Origin: Chara braunii
Taxonomy: Eukaryota > Streptophyta > Charophyceae > Charales > Characeae
Length of the DNA stretch: 38,985 bases
Assembly (NCBI GenBank): GCA_003427395.1
Contig: BFEA01000791.1
Coordinates: 323,215 to 362,199, forward strand
Direction: 5' to 3'
Below the pieces are notes generated by a model. That model worked only from the letters and a program-made list of their open reading frames with translations. It was not told the DNA's origin and made no database searches. Shown here one piece after another: positions 1-10,985 of the stretch. Each line of letters opens with the position of its first letter. The first letter of the stretch is position 1. The position numbers and the translations under genes are program-made.

Positions 1-850
1 CCGGCAGCATCAGCCGGTTTCGCTTACAGCCTCTAGGGCTGGGCAAACTTCTAGATCTTGTGAATTGTAATCATATTACTCTGTGCTATACTAAATCTGG
101 CTGGTAAGCCTATAGACCGTCGATCTTTTACTTAACTCACCACCACTGCCGGGTTGCTCTCCTCTTCTCGCCTGTCCCATGCCTACAATATACAGGCCTA
201 CACGGTTTGACACCAGCCTAACATGGTCAGTTGGAACCTAAGTCCCCAGTGGTCGTGGTACTCTACCACCCTTTTCCTCTAAATGACTTTGTGCGGTCGA
301 CACTGCAAACTGAGTACCCTGGTTCGTCAGTCCCTTCCTACTCTAACAGTTCCCCTCCATGTTTCTGGCACGAGGCGTCAAATACATCACGCCCTAAGGA
401 TACTGCACGAGGCGTCAAATACACCACCCCCTAAAAAAAAAACAACGGCCTTCTTTATGTTTCACACCTCACCGTTGCTAGTCCAACGCGTCGATCATTT
501 TTTTTTCTTTTTTTCCACCTGTATCTGACCCTCAAACTTTGCTGAATGCAAGAGTTGCTGACTTAGTGGGAACGGTCTTCAAGCGTGTTTTTTTTTTTCA
601 ATTGTAGCTGTATCTAGAATGCACGATGCGTCAAATACAGCTATAATGACCGTAAGCTGTATTCGAGGGAAAAAGGTGGCACCACGCCCTAAGGATTGAC
701 CGCTGGGGGGGGTTCCGCGCTGACGCTTAGCGCTAACCTGCGCTACGGACCGGCTGGCGAGGTCCAGCCATACTCCGTGGACTGGGACAGTTGTGGTTCC
801 ATAGCTGTTCTTGGTCATCGTGGTGTCTGCTTGGTCGCTCTGTCCAGGCG

Positions 851-1372
851 ATGGTGGTATTACCACCGGATACACCAGGGACGGTACGTCGGTGTGAGGC
901 GTCTGATTTGTGGGATCCGACAGTGCGTTTTTTGGACGACATGGTTCCTAATGATGAATTACGAAGCGGTGCGGCTGAATGGTTGGAGACTATAGAAGAT
1001 GGCGGCCGCCGTTTACCGGAGGATGTGGATATTTTGTGCTCGAGCCATGGTGGTCGGTTGGGGGCTGTAGGGGGGACAGTCACACTTGCGCCATGGCTGG
1101 AGGACATGATGCAGAGCATGCTTGATATCATTTGGGAGTTGGAGGAGGGGCCGGATCCTTCGCTGGAGGAGTTTGTTGATTGGCATCAAGATGACTTGCT
1201 CATGCACAGATGCTACGACATCTTTAGGAACGGCCAGGATCGCTGTGCTGCTTTGGAGGCGGGATTGTCGTCTGTGTCAACAACTGAAGACATCAGAGGC
1301 AGCAACAGCTTCAGCACCAACATCGACTGCAACGACAGTAACGACAACCACAATAACAACGGTAATAACGTC

Positions 1373-1409
<37 letters not shown>

Positions 1410-1556
1410 AGCTCACGATTATCAACTACAACTCTCTTGGTGTCTTGAACGACAACTGTGGAGGTGACATCGCTAGCAGAGGGATCGTTGTTGGAGGTGG
1501 CGAGAACATCAATGAAAACGGCGGCAATGACGATAACATTTTCAACAACAACAACG

Positions 1557-1594
<38 letters not shown>

Positions 1595-1795
1595 GATAAA
1601 ACCAACAACAAACAGCTCAAGAATATTGACCACAGTTTCCTTGCTGACGACAACTGCGGAGACGAAATTGACGGCAAAAGGCTCGTCGACGATAACTGTG
1701 GAAATGGAATTGTTGGTCAAAGGATCGATGATAATACCGGTGTTATTGGGATCGACGGCGCAGTTGCTGGTTGGCAGCGGATGGGCGTGGGTTAG
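851..1795 (+). CDS. Hypothetical Asn-rich open reading frame (uncertain gene)
   Basis: The open frame runs from the ATG at 851 to TAG at 1793-1795 (about 314 residues); it stays open upstream to about 791 without another ATG. The first ~150 residues are of mixed composition with acidic and Trp residues (LDDMVPND, EWLETIEDG, IIWELEEGPDPSLEEF). The rest is poly-Asn with Asp and Gly, encoded by AAC-type triplet repeats. I recognise no domain. It lies between two direct repeats, so it may be cargo or a relic of a mobile element. The microsatellite core alone could keep the frame open, so coding status is doubtful; the non-repetitive first half is the only argument for a real exon. Confidence 0.25.
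1340..1620. repeat. AAC/GTT trinucleotide-rich tract
   Basis: Two dense blocks of AAC repeats, at about 1369-1407 and 1539-1605, are separated by degenerate GAC/AAC triplets. Read on the + strand they give poly-Asn and Thr; on the - strand they give artificial Val and Leu runs. Confidence 0.8.
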
Positions 1796-3122
1796 TTGGC
1801 GAGGATTGGAGTTGTCCGGTCCGCAACTCCAATCATGCAGGGGTGGTGGCCTCTCTGGCGGTAGGGGGACTGGTTAGGGTTTTCTTCGATATCCCTGTTT
1901 AGTGTTTGATGATTACTATACAGTGTTTGATGACTGTTTCCCTAGGATGGTTGATGCGGAGACTTGTCATTACGGTTAGGGTTGGGGTGTCGGGAAACGA
2001 TTGTGGTTTCTGGCTTTGCCGTGTTTCCCCCCCCCTTCGTTTGCTGATGATCACTTTACCTACCAGCGGATGGGTGGAGCACGGTAGGGTAAGGAAGGCA
2101 CGATTTATGAGTAGTTAATCCCCTTTCTTGAGGGCAATCAATGCTGCTCATCATCATACATTTGTTTACGCACATACTTTACAAAGTCGTCACAATCTTT
2201 TGCTCGAATAATCAAATGATTGCCATGTCTAGGGACGCTGGACCCGATTTCCAGCAGGTGCTGCTCCCCACCAATAGATGGAGCCTTCCTGACGGCGCTA
2301 GCGGTGTCTGCTCTTATCAGCACCCCTAGCGTTAGCTCGGGATGTTTCTTAAAAAAATAAATAAATGATATTCCTTAAAAAACACAAAAAAAAAACAACG
2401 GCCTTTAAAAAAAAAAAAAAACGGCCTTCTTTATGTTTCACACCTCACTGTTGCCAGTCTAGCGCATCGATCCTTTTTTCCCCCTTTTTTTTCCACCTGT
2501 ATCCGACCCTCAAACTTTGCTGAATGCAGGAATTGCTGACTTAGCGGGAACGGCCTTCAAGGTTTTTTTTTTTTTATATACTGAAAAGCTGGCAGCACGG
2601 GACTGCCAGGCGAGGTAAAGATTTGTATGGATTTGGCGCACGAACCGGGCCGTGTTTGCGGACAAGTACAGACGGTTGGGGGGGGAAAAAAACTGAAAAA
2701 ATCGTAGACTGACCAAACTAATACTATACCGTCGATCTCAATCGAGAACGAACGGTCGGATAACGGAAAGACACCTTCACTTCTATGCAATTTTTCTCGA
2801 TTGATGCATCTGCCCGCTATTGCATCCGAAAACAGCCCCATTACCTGCTAGCACCACGCCAGACTTTCCTGAAAGAGAAACTATGCAACGACCTCACGCT
2901 GCCCGCACATCACTCAACGACCATAAAGCACTCTCCAGCGACCGTAACCACACCACAAGCACGAAGGACCGGTCGTTGCCTTGTGACCGCCCGCAACCCT
3001 TTTTTGCACGCAACGACGCCCTGTATACCCGTATAAGCAATGAGCGACATTCCCCATCTGGAAAGCGCTCGCTAAACGACAAAACGCATCCATGTATACG
3101 CAGCCAGTCCTGGCTGCGAACA

Positions 3123-3221
3123 GGGGCTAGGTCCCACTTGCACGGATTAAGAGATTCTGGCCGTTGATCTTTACTATCTACGGTCACTATCACTTAATTC
3201 GTGTAAGTGGGACCTAGCCCC
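3123..3221. mobile_element. 99-bp MITE-like element with 28-bp terminal inverted repeats
   Basis: Positions 3123-3150 and 3194-3221 are inverted copies of each other with two mismatches. The outer part is GGGGCTAGGTCCCACTT. The 43-bp interior is unrelated unique sequence. No clear target-site duplication is visible. It is far too short to code, so it is a non-autonomous DNA-transposon-like element. Confidence 0.7.
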
Positions 3222-3275
3222 AGGTTACTCAACACATAGGATTGTCCTGTGGCGCACTTAGTGCCAACGGACTGT

Positions 3276-3761
3276 GGGCATACTCACACGAGGACCAAAA
3301 GACCCAAAATCCCAAAATTTGAGTCATTTTTTTGGGTCACACTGGAGAGGCTCGCTGCCCAAATGCCTCAAACGGTGACCCTTCTGTCAGCGGCCTGTGG
3401 GGCCGCGGGCGTACCCTTTTTGAGACCACCTCCAGAGGTGGTCTCAAATTACCTTTCGTTTTTTTCTTTCTGTTTTTGGCAATTGAAGAGAAGAGAATAG
3501 TAGAGGAAGAAGACAGCCCGCCAAACAACTGAAAGTGCGACCAGGAACATTTAAGTTGTAGATAAGGCCCAAGCTTTATACTAGCGTGAAAAAAAAAAAT
3601 TAACACAATCCATCTTTTCGTTTGGTCCTCCCCCGTGTGACCGGGCGCACTTGCCCTGAATACAAAGTGTCAGGGTCGTCCTGGATGAGGTCCGCCCGTG
3701 ACCATACAGGGACCAAATGCCGCAAAGTTTTTAGACTAATGGTCCCCGTGTGAGTATGCCC
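3276..3761. mobile_element. ~486-bp inverted-repeat element
   Basis: The left end (3276-3297) starts GGGCATACTCACACG. It is matched in inverse orientation by the right end at 3740-3761, with one mismatch. The interior is non-coding and contains a perfect 14-bp-stem hairpin at 3419-3448. No certain target-site duplication is visible. Confidence 0.55.
3419..3448. repeat. Perfect hairpin, 14-bp stem and 2-nt loop
   Basis: TTTGAGACCACCTC is followed by CA and then its exact reverse complement. It could be two abutting terminal inverted repeats. There is no evidence that it acts as a terminator. Confidence 0.75.
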
Positions 3762-3869
3762 GTCCTCTGGATACCCCTGATTGGTATTAGCGGGGTCTAT
3801 GACCAACACGGGTGTGAGTGTGAGAACGAGTGGGTTGTGTGTGGTGTGTGGGAGAGTGTTGGCCATAGC

Positions 3870-4142
3870 CTCTGCTGCTACTCGATGAGGGGCGGGGGAC
3901 AATGAGAAAGGGAGGCGCAGCTACTGGCAAAATGCTCTGTCTTTGCGTTAGCCGCCCCCCCACCGGCGGCCCTACCCATCTCTGACTACCGCTGTTGGGG
4001 CGGGGGGCAACATGAATTACCTCGTTTGCGAGGCCCTATGCTTGCAGGGGGGCCCTCTATATAGTCTTAGGAGTAGTGGTAGGAAGGTAGTGAAAGACGA
4101 AAAATCATTTGATAGAATAACATAGTCTAGTTCATATATATC
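3870..4142. other. Non-coding G-rich stretch
   Basis: The stretch contains GT/GGGG-rich sequence and ends in AT-rich DNA leading into a (TA)n run at 4143-4170. I see no gene in it. Confidence 0.4.
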
Positions 4143-4195
4143 GTCACATATATATATATATATATATATCTATATATAATGTGTGTAGTATATTG

Positions 4196-4311
4196 ACCTC
4201 TCTCCACTACCCTTGACATGCACAAAAGACAAAAAAATGGCAATGTATCTCTCCATGTTGTAGCTGAAGATTCAGTCCCATTTTGCACGTTTGGATAGTG
4301 GAGCGAGGGCC
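4196..4311. mobile_element. MITE, family A copy 1 (~116 bp)
   Basis: The left end ACCTCTCTCCACTACC and the right end GGATAGTGGAGCGAGGGCC are imperfect inverted repeats. The subterminal CATGCACAAAAGAC is shared, in inverse orientation, with the 12.3-kb copy. It lies beside a TA-rich tract that obscures any target-site duplication. Confidence 0.6.
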
Positions 4312-4502
4312 TATATATATTCGCACTAATAGTGTGTATATTATATTCACACTACGACTGTTGTCTTTACGTCCTAGTAGGGAAGTGATGACTGTCCTAT
4401 GCATTGATACTACCGGTAGTAGTGTGAGTGTGCACATAGAGGCATGAAAGCAAACACAGCCAAAAAAAAAGCTAGAAACCACCCATGTGCACACGCTACA
4501 TT

Positions 4503-4915
4503 AAACCACCAGTACTTGGCCCATCTATTGATGCCAAGCCTGGAATGCCCCTGTGCGCCAATTTTCGCCCAAGCTCCGAAGTACCGTTTCAATTTTTCAT
4601 TGGCTGGCGCTTCCAGCCATTGTGGTCCGGTACCCCGAAGCCCTAAAGGCACGTTAATGGGAAAGCGCCGCGGCCTATAGCTGGGCCAAGTACTACCAGT
4701 ACTTGGCCCAGCTATTGATGCCAAGCCTGGAATGCCCCTGCGCGCCAATTTTCGTCGAAGCGCCAGGGTACCGTCTCAATTTTTTTTTGGCTGGCGCTTC
4801 CAGCCATTGTGATCCGGTACCCCGAAGCCCTAAAGGCGTGGCGCACTCCCGAAGCCTAAAGGCGCGGCGCACGGGAAAGCGCCGGGGCCGATAGCTGGGC
4901 TAGTCCTCTGGATTA
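4503..4915. repeat. Tandem pair of ~190-bp repeats
   Basis: Unit 1 (about 4509-4690) and unit 2 (about 4699-4915) share CCAGTACTTGGCCCA, GATGCCAAGCCTGGAATG, GGCTGGCGCTTCCAGCCATT and CCGGTACCCCGAAGCCCTAA. Unit 2 has a short internal duplication around GAAGCC(C)TAAAGGCG. Related AAACCRCCAGTA starts occur at about 27369 and 27496, each followed by GCCTGG soon after, so this is a dispersed family. Confidence 0.7.
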
Positions 4916-4980
4916 GATCAGTAAGAAAGGCACGCAAGTGGCATCCTGGTGGTCTTGGGTTCAACCCCTACCCCCCGGCA
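4905..4980 (+). repeat. tRNA-like unit (SINE head or tRNA pseudogene)
   Basis: An A-box-like TAGATCAGTAAG lies at 4914-4925 and a B-box-like GGTTCAACCCC at 4958-4968, spaced as in tRNA genes. The acceptor stem is not convincing. Two further B-box-like strings occur at 5216-5226 (- strand) and 5256-5266 (+ strand), so the 4.9-5.3 kb segment may be a composite SINE. Confidence 0.4.
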
Positions 4981-5284
4981 TTGACCAGCTGCTGCTGATG
5001 TTTGTAGGGGAAGGGGGCCGGAGGACAGCTCCAGCGACTGGCCCATCGAAGTAGCTCGGTCCTGATGCTACCGCCTGATCCCTGGCCGCTATGCCAAGCT
5101 GCAGGTCGCCCCCGCCAATTTCTCTGACTGGAGGCTTGAACTTGGGCGGCTGCTGCATACTACTATAATGATAAGAAAAAAAGGCCTGAAAGGCCTGTCT
5201 GTCAGATTCCACTGGTGATCGAACCTCGCGCGTTCCACTTCGGCTCGACAAGTCGTGCGTTCAAGTCCGGAGAAGGCTTGCATT

Positions 5285-5929
5285 TACCCCTTTCAGAGGC
5301 ATCGCAGGAAGTTAGCCGTCGTGGGGTCGTGAACAGCGGCATCCAACCACAACCAGAACTTCAAAAAAATTCAGAAAAACAAGCGCCAAACCAGAACTGG
5401 TTGTGTAGGCCTTCCGCGGGCCAGTCCGTTTCTTTCCTCCGCCGTCCTTCCCCTCGGAGCGCATAGGCGGGGGAACAGCTTGGCGGGTTCCGCGCGACGA
5501 AGCTGGACAAGGGCGGACTGTTGAGGCAGTCGGGGTGGTGAAGTGCGCGGGGGAATGTCGAAATCACATCGCTTTTCCGTCTCGTTGTCGTGTTGTCCGA
5601 TGCCGCGCTTTCTGCTGCTTTCCTCCTCTCTGTTTCTTCCATTTTCTTCCATGATGACGATCGTGCTATGAGAAGGAGGATGGGAATGACGCCTGGGATT
5701 TCGTTACTTGGGCGGGACCCTGAACTTGCCGGCAATTTCCAGACGACGACCGCTCCAGCCGAGCTGTACTTAGCGCGCAATTTGTTTTTGCTGCTCCTGC
5801 AAGAGTGTCATTCGTTGCCGCTCATCTCTGTCTCTGTCTGATAGAGACCGATCGTGTGACGATTCGTCGGATCTAGTTTTTGTCCGTTACCGGGAGTACA
5901 AGATGATGCGGAAGCGCGCATGAATGACA
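5285..5929. other. Putative promoter and upstream region of the spliced gene
   Basis: The sequence is mostly unique and contains no repeat I can define. By position it is the likely promoter or distal 5' UTR of the gene that starts at 6362. I cannot point to a convincing TATA box, and the transcription start is not determinable by eye. Confidence 0.3.
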
Positions 5930-6095
5930 TCGTCTCCCTCTCCCTCTGTGTCTCCCTCCCTCTCTCTTCCTTTCTCTCTGATATTCTCTCCTACCCCCCG
6001 CTCCCCGCTTCCTTCCCCTTCTCTCTCTCTTCCCGCTTGCGTTGTTTGTTATTTCTCTTTCGTTGTTTGTTATTTCTCTTTCCTTCTCGCTGTCT
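5930..6095 (+). promoter_or_regulatory. CT-rich leader tract upstream of exon 1
   Basis: The tract is dense in CTCTCCCTCT. It includes a tandem TTTCTCTTTCGTTGTTTGTTA-like duplication at about 6042-6082. Pyrimidine-rich tracts are common near plant transcription starts and in 5' UTRs. It lies 270-430 bp before the ATG, so a leader role is plausible but inferred. Confidence 0.35.
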
Positions 6096-6361
6096 TCTTC
6101 GATGTCAACGGCCCGGGAGCGCCTCTCGGTCCCGGAGGAACTGGGATTAGCTTTGTCATCAAGCCGCACTGGGAGCGGTTGTGCGGGGCAAAGAGAGTGG
6201 AGGGAAGGTTTTCATTGCGAAGGACAAGTGTAAAAACCGGTATTGCCCCGCCGATCGCTCGATCGCCAACCGATCATCGGTGTGTACGTGTTCTTCTCCG
6301 GGAGCGGCGCAGCGGGGTGCCACGTGTCGCCATTAGAAGAGCGGCAAGCTAGCTTTTAGCT

Positions 6362-6940
6362 ATGGCGGCTGCTGCGGCAACGTCTTCTGGTTCGTTGTAC
6401 TCTTCCGATCGCGCGACGTTTTGTGCTGCCGTGGAGACACGGCTCTTGCTGGCCATATCTGACGTGGTAACTCTGCGCGGCGCCGTCGAGGATTGCTGTT
6501 CTTCGCCGCCGACGCGCGACGCTGATGTCCGTCCTACCCGGGACAAATCCGTGTCATCTGCGCCCTCCTCTTCCTCCTCTTTCTCGTCATCGTCATCATC
6601 AGTATCGTCGTCATCTACCTCTACTTCTTCTCTTCGACGCTTGTCGTTATCACTATCGTCGTCGGGAATGACGAAGAGCGGCGGATCTTGGAAGAAGGGT
6701 GCTGGCTCCTTCCCTCCTCTTCCTCCGATTGAAGAAGTGGTCGGCTATGCTGGGAATCCGTTGGCTTGCCCCAAGTGCTCGGTCATATTGCTGCGCAGTC
6801 TGTCGTCACGCTTGTGCGTCGCGTGCGGCAATCGTTCGGCTGGGGCCAAGGCCGCACAGTCGACGGCGAATTGGAGAGGCACTGTAGCCGAGAAGAGGTT
6901 CTTAAGGTCGTTGAAAATCCCATGCATCGATGTAGGAAAG
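6362..6940 (+). CDS. Exon 1 of a spliced gene: zinc-ribbon-like N-terminal domain
   Basis: The ATG at 6362 has an in-frame TAG at 6350-6352 and a favourable context (G at -3, G at +4). The exon encodes 193 residues: an Ala/Ser start, a Ser-rich linker (about 62-102), then PPLPPIEE (about 118-125), CPKC (136-139), CVAC (152-155), and FLRSLKIPCIDVGK at the end. The order 'PPLP, CxxC, about 12 residues, CxxC, hydrophobic LxSL' matches my recollection of an uncharacterised plant protein family (possibly DUF7815), so a zinc-ribbon fold is likely; its biochemical role is unknown. The donor AAG|GTGTGT at 6940/6941 leaves phase 0, which fits the acceptor at 27855/27856. Reading past the donor would add only 45 residues ending in hydrophobic low-complexity sequence. 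Confidence 0.65.
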
Positions 6941-7064
6941 GTGTGTAAAGAAATGTTTCTTTTATTCTTATTTTTTGTTTTGCGGGTGACAAACGTTTTT
7001 CCCTCTACTCGCTCTTCCCTGTTGCTTTTCGTCCTTTCTTCCTGCTGCTCTGCTCCACCGCTGT

Positions 7065-7969
7065 TTGCTTCTGTTTAACACCATCAGTCCCGATTTAGAA
7101 AAACGATTAACGCGATCATCTCGATTAATCCCTTTTCCCTTGCACTTTCACCTTCGGCGAAGGGTGTTCAATTGCTATTTTCCCTTGTTCGGTCGTTTCT
7201 CTCTTCTTAGTCTCTGCTTCTCCCTTCTCCTTTTGTATTTCTGTTCTCTCTATCGTTGTTGTGCTCGTCTGATACCATCAGGTTTCGTACTCATGACAGA
7301 TCGGGTAGTATCTTCTTCTTCTTCCTTCTTCTTCTTCTTCTCAGAAGGGTGTTTGGTGGGCCGCAAGGCGAGGGTGTGTGGAAAGCCCCCTGAGGATGAT
7401 CGGGGCGCAACCGATCGAAACGTGTCGGGGATTGTGCGCGTGTGCTGAGATGAGTATGCGCTGTTATGTATTGATGAGCATTCGAAGCGTGTACGAAAGG
7501 CAGTTGGTCACTGTTATCCACTATTCTTCTTCTTCTTCTTCTTCTTCTTCTTCTTCTGCTTGGATGTGAAGCTTGGTAGAGTGCCGAAAGGCGATCTGGG
7601 GAGAAGACCCGTGAGGAGTGTCAGCGTGGCCGAAACGTGTCGGGGAATATGCGCATTTCTACAGGGAAGTGTACGTGCGGAAGAGTAATGATTAGCGGTC
7701 GTTGCATGTGCGAGAAGCAGTCTAAGGCCACTGGTGTCACTTTTCTTCTTCTTCATCGTCTTTGTCTTCTCCTCCGATCCTTCTTGTGCCTAGATCCTCC
7801 TCGCAACAAAAGGTTTTTACTCGTTTGCCCCTGGACCTTGGCAAAAGGTCCGACAGGCCCCCGAAAGCTGGTCGCAAAAGTTACAGATACCCCTCGCGTC
7901 TCAAGCCTACCAATCTTTTGTCCCCGGGGGCGGATCTATAACTTTCCCCCTTTTCTTCCCCCCCTTTAA
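7065..7969. repeat. Pyrimidine-rich intron segment with TTC microsatellite
   Basis: The segment has CTT/TTC runs at about 7312-7340 and a pure TTC run at 7522-7557. A partial duplication around CGAAACGTGTCGGGG occurs at about 7417-7431 and 7631-7645. I see no gene. Confidence 0.5.
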
Positions 7970-8689
7970 GTCGGGTTTCGTCGATGCGGTTTCCCGCCCC
8001 TTCCGTTCGTTTGGCTCGGCGAAGGAAAGAGTTTGGGAAATGATTGGTTGCCATTAGCAGATGTGATGGCATCGGGACGAGAGGTATAGAAGCAGAAGTC
8101 CGTGCCGTTTTCCCTCGAGCACAACGTACCCTCGTACTGAACGTATCAGGCCAGAAAGATGGCTTGTATACATTTTGATGAGGGTGTGTTTTCGTCGGGA
8201 AAGGGGGGTAGTCCTGACCGGAAAAGGGTTGTGTCAATGTTCGGTCTGAAAGCAGAGGAGCACATTTTCGTTGTGGAGTGGAAGTATGCCACGTCGTAGC
8301 GAGACTTTGATTGATCGCGATAATCCACGACCACAAATGAGGTTGAGAAGATCAACGTGTTTATTTGGCATGAGGGTGAAGCAGCGCGCACACATCCATG
8401 CGGCGGCTTGCAGTTGAGAGAAATTTTGAAAGCACGGATGACGCGCGTTCATGAGCAGCGGATCGTGCTTAAAATTAATATATTATTGTTTTGTTATACT
8501 AGTATTATTTAATGACTGGATTATTATACTCAGTGTTGGCCAATCACTGTTGCTATGAGTAGTTGTAGCGATGACAATAAATTACGTATCTTTTGGGTCT
8601 GTGGAGAAGATGACGGTGATGGGCCTTGCGACTGTATCTGGTCCAAGAACTTGGAAAGATACCCTTGCCGCCACTCTTTTGTTTTCCTG

Positions 8690-8716
8690 GCATTTGGCGA
8701 GTGGTGCAGCGAGGTC
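8690..8716. mobile_element. MITE family A, right-end fragment
   Basis: GCATTTGGCGAGTGGTGCAG followed by CGAGGTCC matches the right terminus of the family A elements at 12.3 and 29.1 kb. No matching left end is found nearby. Confidence 0.4.
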
Positions 8717-8969
8717 CGGTGAGGCACTTTTAGTACACAATGGAGACGCATGGAATTGTACCGATAGAAAAACTGATGGATGGATTGTGGTCGCCCTGTC
8801 AGAAGGGGACGGTTGTCATACTCACAGCCATTGCTGGGATCACGAAGGCATTTGTTTGATGACTATGTTCAGAGGAAAACCAGTCTAGTGACGGATCGCG
8901 TCGTGCGCATATCTATTGTTTCGATCGGTATATGTCCGTCGGTGCGTCCATGGCTGCACACACACACAC

Positions 8970-8971
8970 AC

Positions 8972-9017
<46 letters not shown>

Positions 9018-9034
9018 GGAGAGAGAGAGAGAGA
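8970..9034. repeat. Compound microsatellite (CA)n(GATA)n(GA)n
   Basis: A short CA run passes directly into about 11 GATA tetranucleotides and then a GA run. Confidence 0.9.
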
Positions 9035-9059
9035 GAGACATTAAAATACGTATTTCGTA

Positions 9060-9960
9060 TTAGCCATCAAGGTGCATTTCGTTATAGCCATCCATATAGC
9101 GGGCACTGTAGCCAGCGCTGGAGTCATGGCGATAGACATCGCTAAAGCCGTCGGGATATAGCTTTTGCCGCTTGGTATCGCTGTAGCCATCGCTAAAGCT
9201 ATCCCTACAGCTGTCGGGATCGCCTTCGCCATAGCCATGGCTATAGTCATCGCCATAGCCATCGCTATAGCTATCGCCGTAGCTGCAAGGATAGCCATCG
9301 CTGTAGCCTCGCCATAACCATCGTTATAGCCAACGCCACAGCTATCGCTGTAGTCATCGGGATGGCGATAGCGATCACGATAGTAGTCATGGACATAGTC
9401 ATCAGCAGTCATCGCTGTGCCTATGGTCATATCTGTAGAGGGGGCTATGGCGTGAGCTGTCGGTATACCTATTCCCAGAGTCGTCGCCATAGACATCGTT
9501 ATAGCAAACGCCATAGCCATACATCCATCGTAATGGCGATAGCCATCACTGTCCTAGTCATCGACATAACCGTCAACAGCCAACGCGATAGCTATCTCCA
9601 TTGCGTAGGGATAGTCATCTCCATAGCTGTAGGGATAGCCAGTCTACGCCATAGCTGTAGGCCATCACTGTCCTAGTCATCGACATAGCCGTCAACAGCC
9701 AACTCGATAGCTATCGCCATTGCGTAGGGATAGTCAATCTCCATAGCTGTAGGGATAGCCAGTCTACGCCATAGCTGTAGGGATAGCCATCGTCATAGCT
9801 GTAGGGATAGCCATCGCCATATCCGTGGGGACAGCTATCGCCATAACCATCGCCATAGCTGTAGGGATAGCTATTGCCATAACCATCTAGCTGTCGCCAT
9901 ATCTATTGCCGTAGCTGTAGGGATAGGCATCGCCTTACCGCTCGTCATAGCTCGAGATTC
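9060..9960. repeat. Degenerate 6/12-bp satellite (ATAGCCATCGCC type)
   Basis: About 900 bp are built from variants of ATAGCCATCGCC, ATAGCTGTAGGG and ATAGTCATCGAC. A larger duplication of about 120 bp (9541-9660 against 9662-9785) is superposed. Open frames on both strands (Ala/Met/Ile/Thr-rich) are by-products of the period divisible by three. Confidence 0.85.
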
Positions 9961-10021
9961 ATCATTACAGTGCCCATCACTCTAGTCATTATCATCGTCA
10001 TTAACATATAGATCCTTATGG

Positions 10022-10140
10022 ACCTCAAGAATAGCCACGCCGGGGCATCGTTAGCATCGGCTGGTTTCTTTCAGCCGTTTGATTAGAATAGCCACACCGG
10101 GGCATCGTTAGCGTCGGCTGGTTTCTTTCAGCCGTTTAAT
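10022..10140. repeat. Tandem duplication of ~60 bp
   Basis: Two near-identical copies carry GAATAGCCAC, CCGGGGCATCGTTAGC and GGCTGGTTTCTTTCAGCC. Each copy contains the small inverted pair GGCTG...CAGCC. Confidence 0.8.
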
Positions 10141-10257
10141 CAGATTGACGTCATCAACTCGCCCTAACCTGTGCCGTAACCTGTGCCAGAACCTGCGTGA
10201 AGTCTTTCGTCCGCCAATTGCGATGGCGGTGGACATAGATCGCGCTGCGTTACTGCC

Positions 10258-10380
10258 GTCATGGGTCATCATCGTCATCGTCATCCTATTCCTCACGGTC
10301 TTTATCATCACCACCATCCTCATCATCACCACTATCATCATAATCATTATCGGCTTCATCATCATCATCATTATCATGCC
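10258..10380. repeat. TCA/CAT triplet-rich tract
   Basis: Degenerate TCATCA/TCGTCA triplets run for about 120 bp. Its open frames are compositional. Confidence 0.75.
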
Positions 10381-10599
10381 CACTGCTGTGCATATCATCG
10401 AACTTGATCTCGGATGTCATGTCACAGATTATCACTGTGATGTCGTGCGCTTGTTAGTTGCGTTCGGTTTGTCAAAAAAAATCACCCCGTGTTGACCGAT
10501 GACAGATCACTGCCACCGTTGATCGGTCAATTTCGTTGAGCCAATCAACCATCAGCCACCTTTTCACTACGATCTCTCTTCTCGGAGAAATCCTGGTCT

Positions 10600-10985
10600 T
10601 TCTCCACCTCCCCACCCCCCCCAAAAAAAAATCATTACCATAAATGCCACCTGGCAACCGCTCGATTACAGAAAAATGCACGGAGCCCGTCCTCCGACTC
10701 TCTCGAGAAGCGCAAGCACAGGGACTTGCTTCTGAAACAACGAAACTAACTCCAGGGCGGTACCATCAGCCACCTCTTCACTACGATCTCTTATCGGAGA
10801 AATCCTGGCGTCCCGGGTACCGCCCTGGAGTTAGTTTCAAAAAAAAAAAAAGTCCCTGTGCTTGCGCTTCTCGAGAGAGTCGGAGGACGGTCTGTGTGCA
10901 TTTTTCTGTAATCGAGCGGTTGCCAGGTGTCATTTATGGTAATGATTTTTTTTTTTTTTTTGGGGGGGGGGATTGGAGGGGGGAG
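10600..10985. mobile_element. Large foldback with ~140-bp arms; loop duplicates the left flank
   Basis: The left arm (about 10605-10764) and right arm (about 10816-10980) are near-perfect inverted copies. They share poly-C/poly-A, ATCATTACCATAAATG, AACCGCTCGATTACAG and ACTCCAGGGCGGTACC. The ~50-nt loop (about 10765-10811) is a direct copy of sequence just outside the left arm (about 10546-10595), sharing ACTACGATCTCT and CGGAGAAATCCTGG. It has no coding capacity. Confidence 0.75.

Larger units (their letters stand above)
437..2578. repeat. Pair of ~160-bp direct repeats flanking a ~1.8-kb interval
   Basis: The segment at about 437-598 recurs in the same orientation at about 2420-2575. Both copies run through CTTCTTTATGTTTCACACC, a T-rich stretch, CCACCTGTATC, ACCCTCAAACTTTGCTGAATG and a final poly-T, with scattered substitutions. 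The interval between them holds an Asn-rich open frame. The layout resembles short terminal direct repeats of a non-autonomous element, but I see no primer-binding site or polypurine tract that would establish an LTR element. A segmental duplication is equally possible. Confidence 0.6.

Noticed and set aside
1277-1720. - strand Val/Leu-rich frames
   Set aside because: They are the complement of the AAC triplet repeat.
8571-8888. + strand frame of 105 codons (MTINYVSFG...)
   Set aside because: It runs through a MITE end (8690-8716) and has no recognised domain or splice context.
9041-9520. - strand Ala/Met/Thr frame of 159 codons
   Set aside because: It lies entirely within the 6/12-bp satellite.
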